Part shown: positions 6,033 through 6,098 of the stretch, in pieces
How the letters are laid out: every line of letters begins with the position of its first letter
Numbering within the stretch: the stretch's first letter is position 1
NCBI GenBank assembly: GCA_900554975.1
Contig: USJI01000076.1
Coordinates: 1 to 6,098, forward strand
Origin: an uncultured Ruminococcus sp.
Lineage (GTDB): Bacteria; Bacillota; Clostridia; Oscillospirales; Ruminococcaceae
Reading direction: 5' to 3'
Length of the DNA stretch: 6,098 bases
The notes under the pieces: generated by a model
Seen by the model: only the letters and a program-made list of their open reading frames with translations
Databases searched by the model: none
What the model was told of the DNA's origin: nothing
Translations under genes and position numbers: made by a program

Positions 6033-6098
6033 TTATTTTTCGTCCCATTTATAGCCGTAGCCCCATATTGTAAGGATATATTTCGGGCTTGACGGCTC
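6033..6098 (-). CDS. OmpR/PhoB-type response regulator, C-terminal end only (5' part outside window)
   Basis: Only the last 21 codons and a TAA stop (6033-6035) are present. My translation is EPSSPKYILTIWGYGYKW followed by DEK. The block PKYILTIWGYGYKW matches the end of the winged-helix DNA-binding domain of OmpR/PhoB regulators, where a final beta-hairpin typically reads like I.TVWGVGYKF. The receiver domain and most of the DNA-binding domain are beyond the edge. The histidine kinase gene starts 21 nt downstream on the same strand, the usual regulator-then-kinase order, so the two are very likely cognate partners. DNA targets cannot be inferred. Confidence 0.88.
   Translation of the reverse strand, partial: EPSSPKYILTIWGYGYKWDEK

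Overview
The window looks like a stretch of chromosome from a low-to-moderate GC Gram-positive anaerobe. Ruminococcus/Oscillospiraceae-like Clostridia are my best guess. The grounds are the protein styles (a DUF1385/YqhQ membrane protein next to prmC, a RecX of the Firmicutes type), the strong AGGAGG-type ribosome binding sites, and the GTG and TTG starts. This is an inference from sequence character; no marker fixes the genus.

Every gene I can support lies on the minus strand, so transcription runs from high to low coordinates. In that order they are: the last 21 codons of an OmpR/PhoB-type response regulator (6033-6098, cut by the window edge); a HAMP-containing sensor histidine kinase with a TTG start (4599-6011); a polytopic DUF1385/YqhQ membrane protein (3647-4561); prmC (2808-3650), overlapping it by 4 nt; recA (1586-2794); recX (955-1581); and rimO (1-917, cut at its 3' end). 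The gaps are -4, 4, 13, 21, 37 and 37 nt, so the set could be read as one transcript. No intrinsic terminator is visible. No stretch longer than 37 nt lacks a gene, and I see no RNA gene, mobile element, CRISPR array or prophage.

The genes form three themes. The response regulator and kinase make a two-component system of unknown stimulus. PrmC (release-factor glutamine methylation) and RimO (methylthiolation of ribosomal protein uS12) both modify the translation apparatus. RecA and its modulator RecX form the recombination/SOS pair. In many Firmicutes prmC sits beside prfA, and recA sits downstream of rimO-pgsA-cinA; here prmC runs directly into recA-recX, with rimO after them.

I found no convincing new biological system. 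The points most worth a second look are the last ~50 bases of rimO at the window edge, which lose the highly conserved RTTFIxGFPGE-type motif; a long, purely acidic RecA C-terminal tail; two small inverted repeats at the kinase/DUF1385 junction, one overlapping the DUF1385 ribosome binding site; and the absence of a recognisable SOS box or a recX ribosome binding site.
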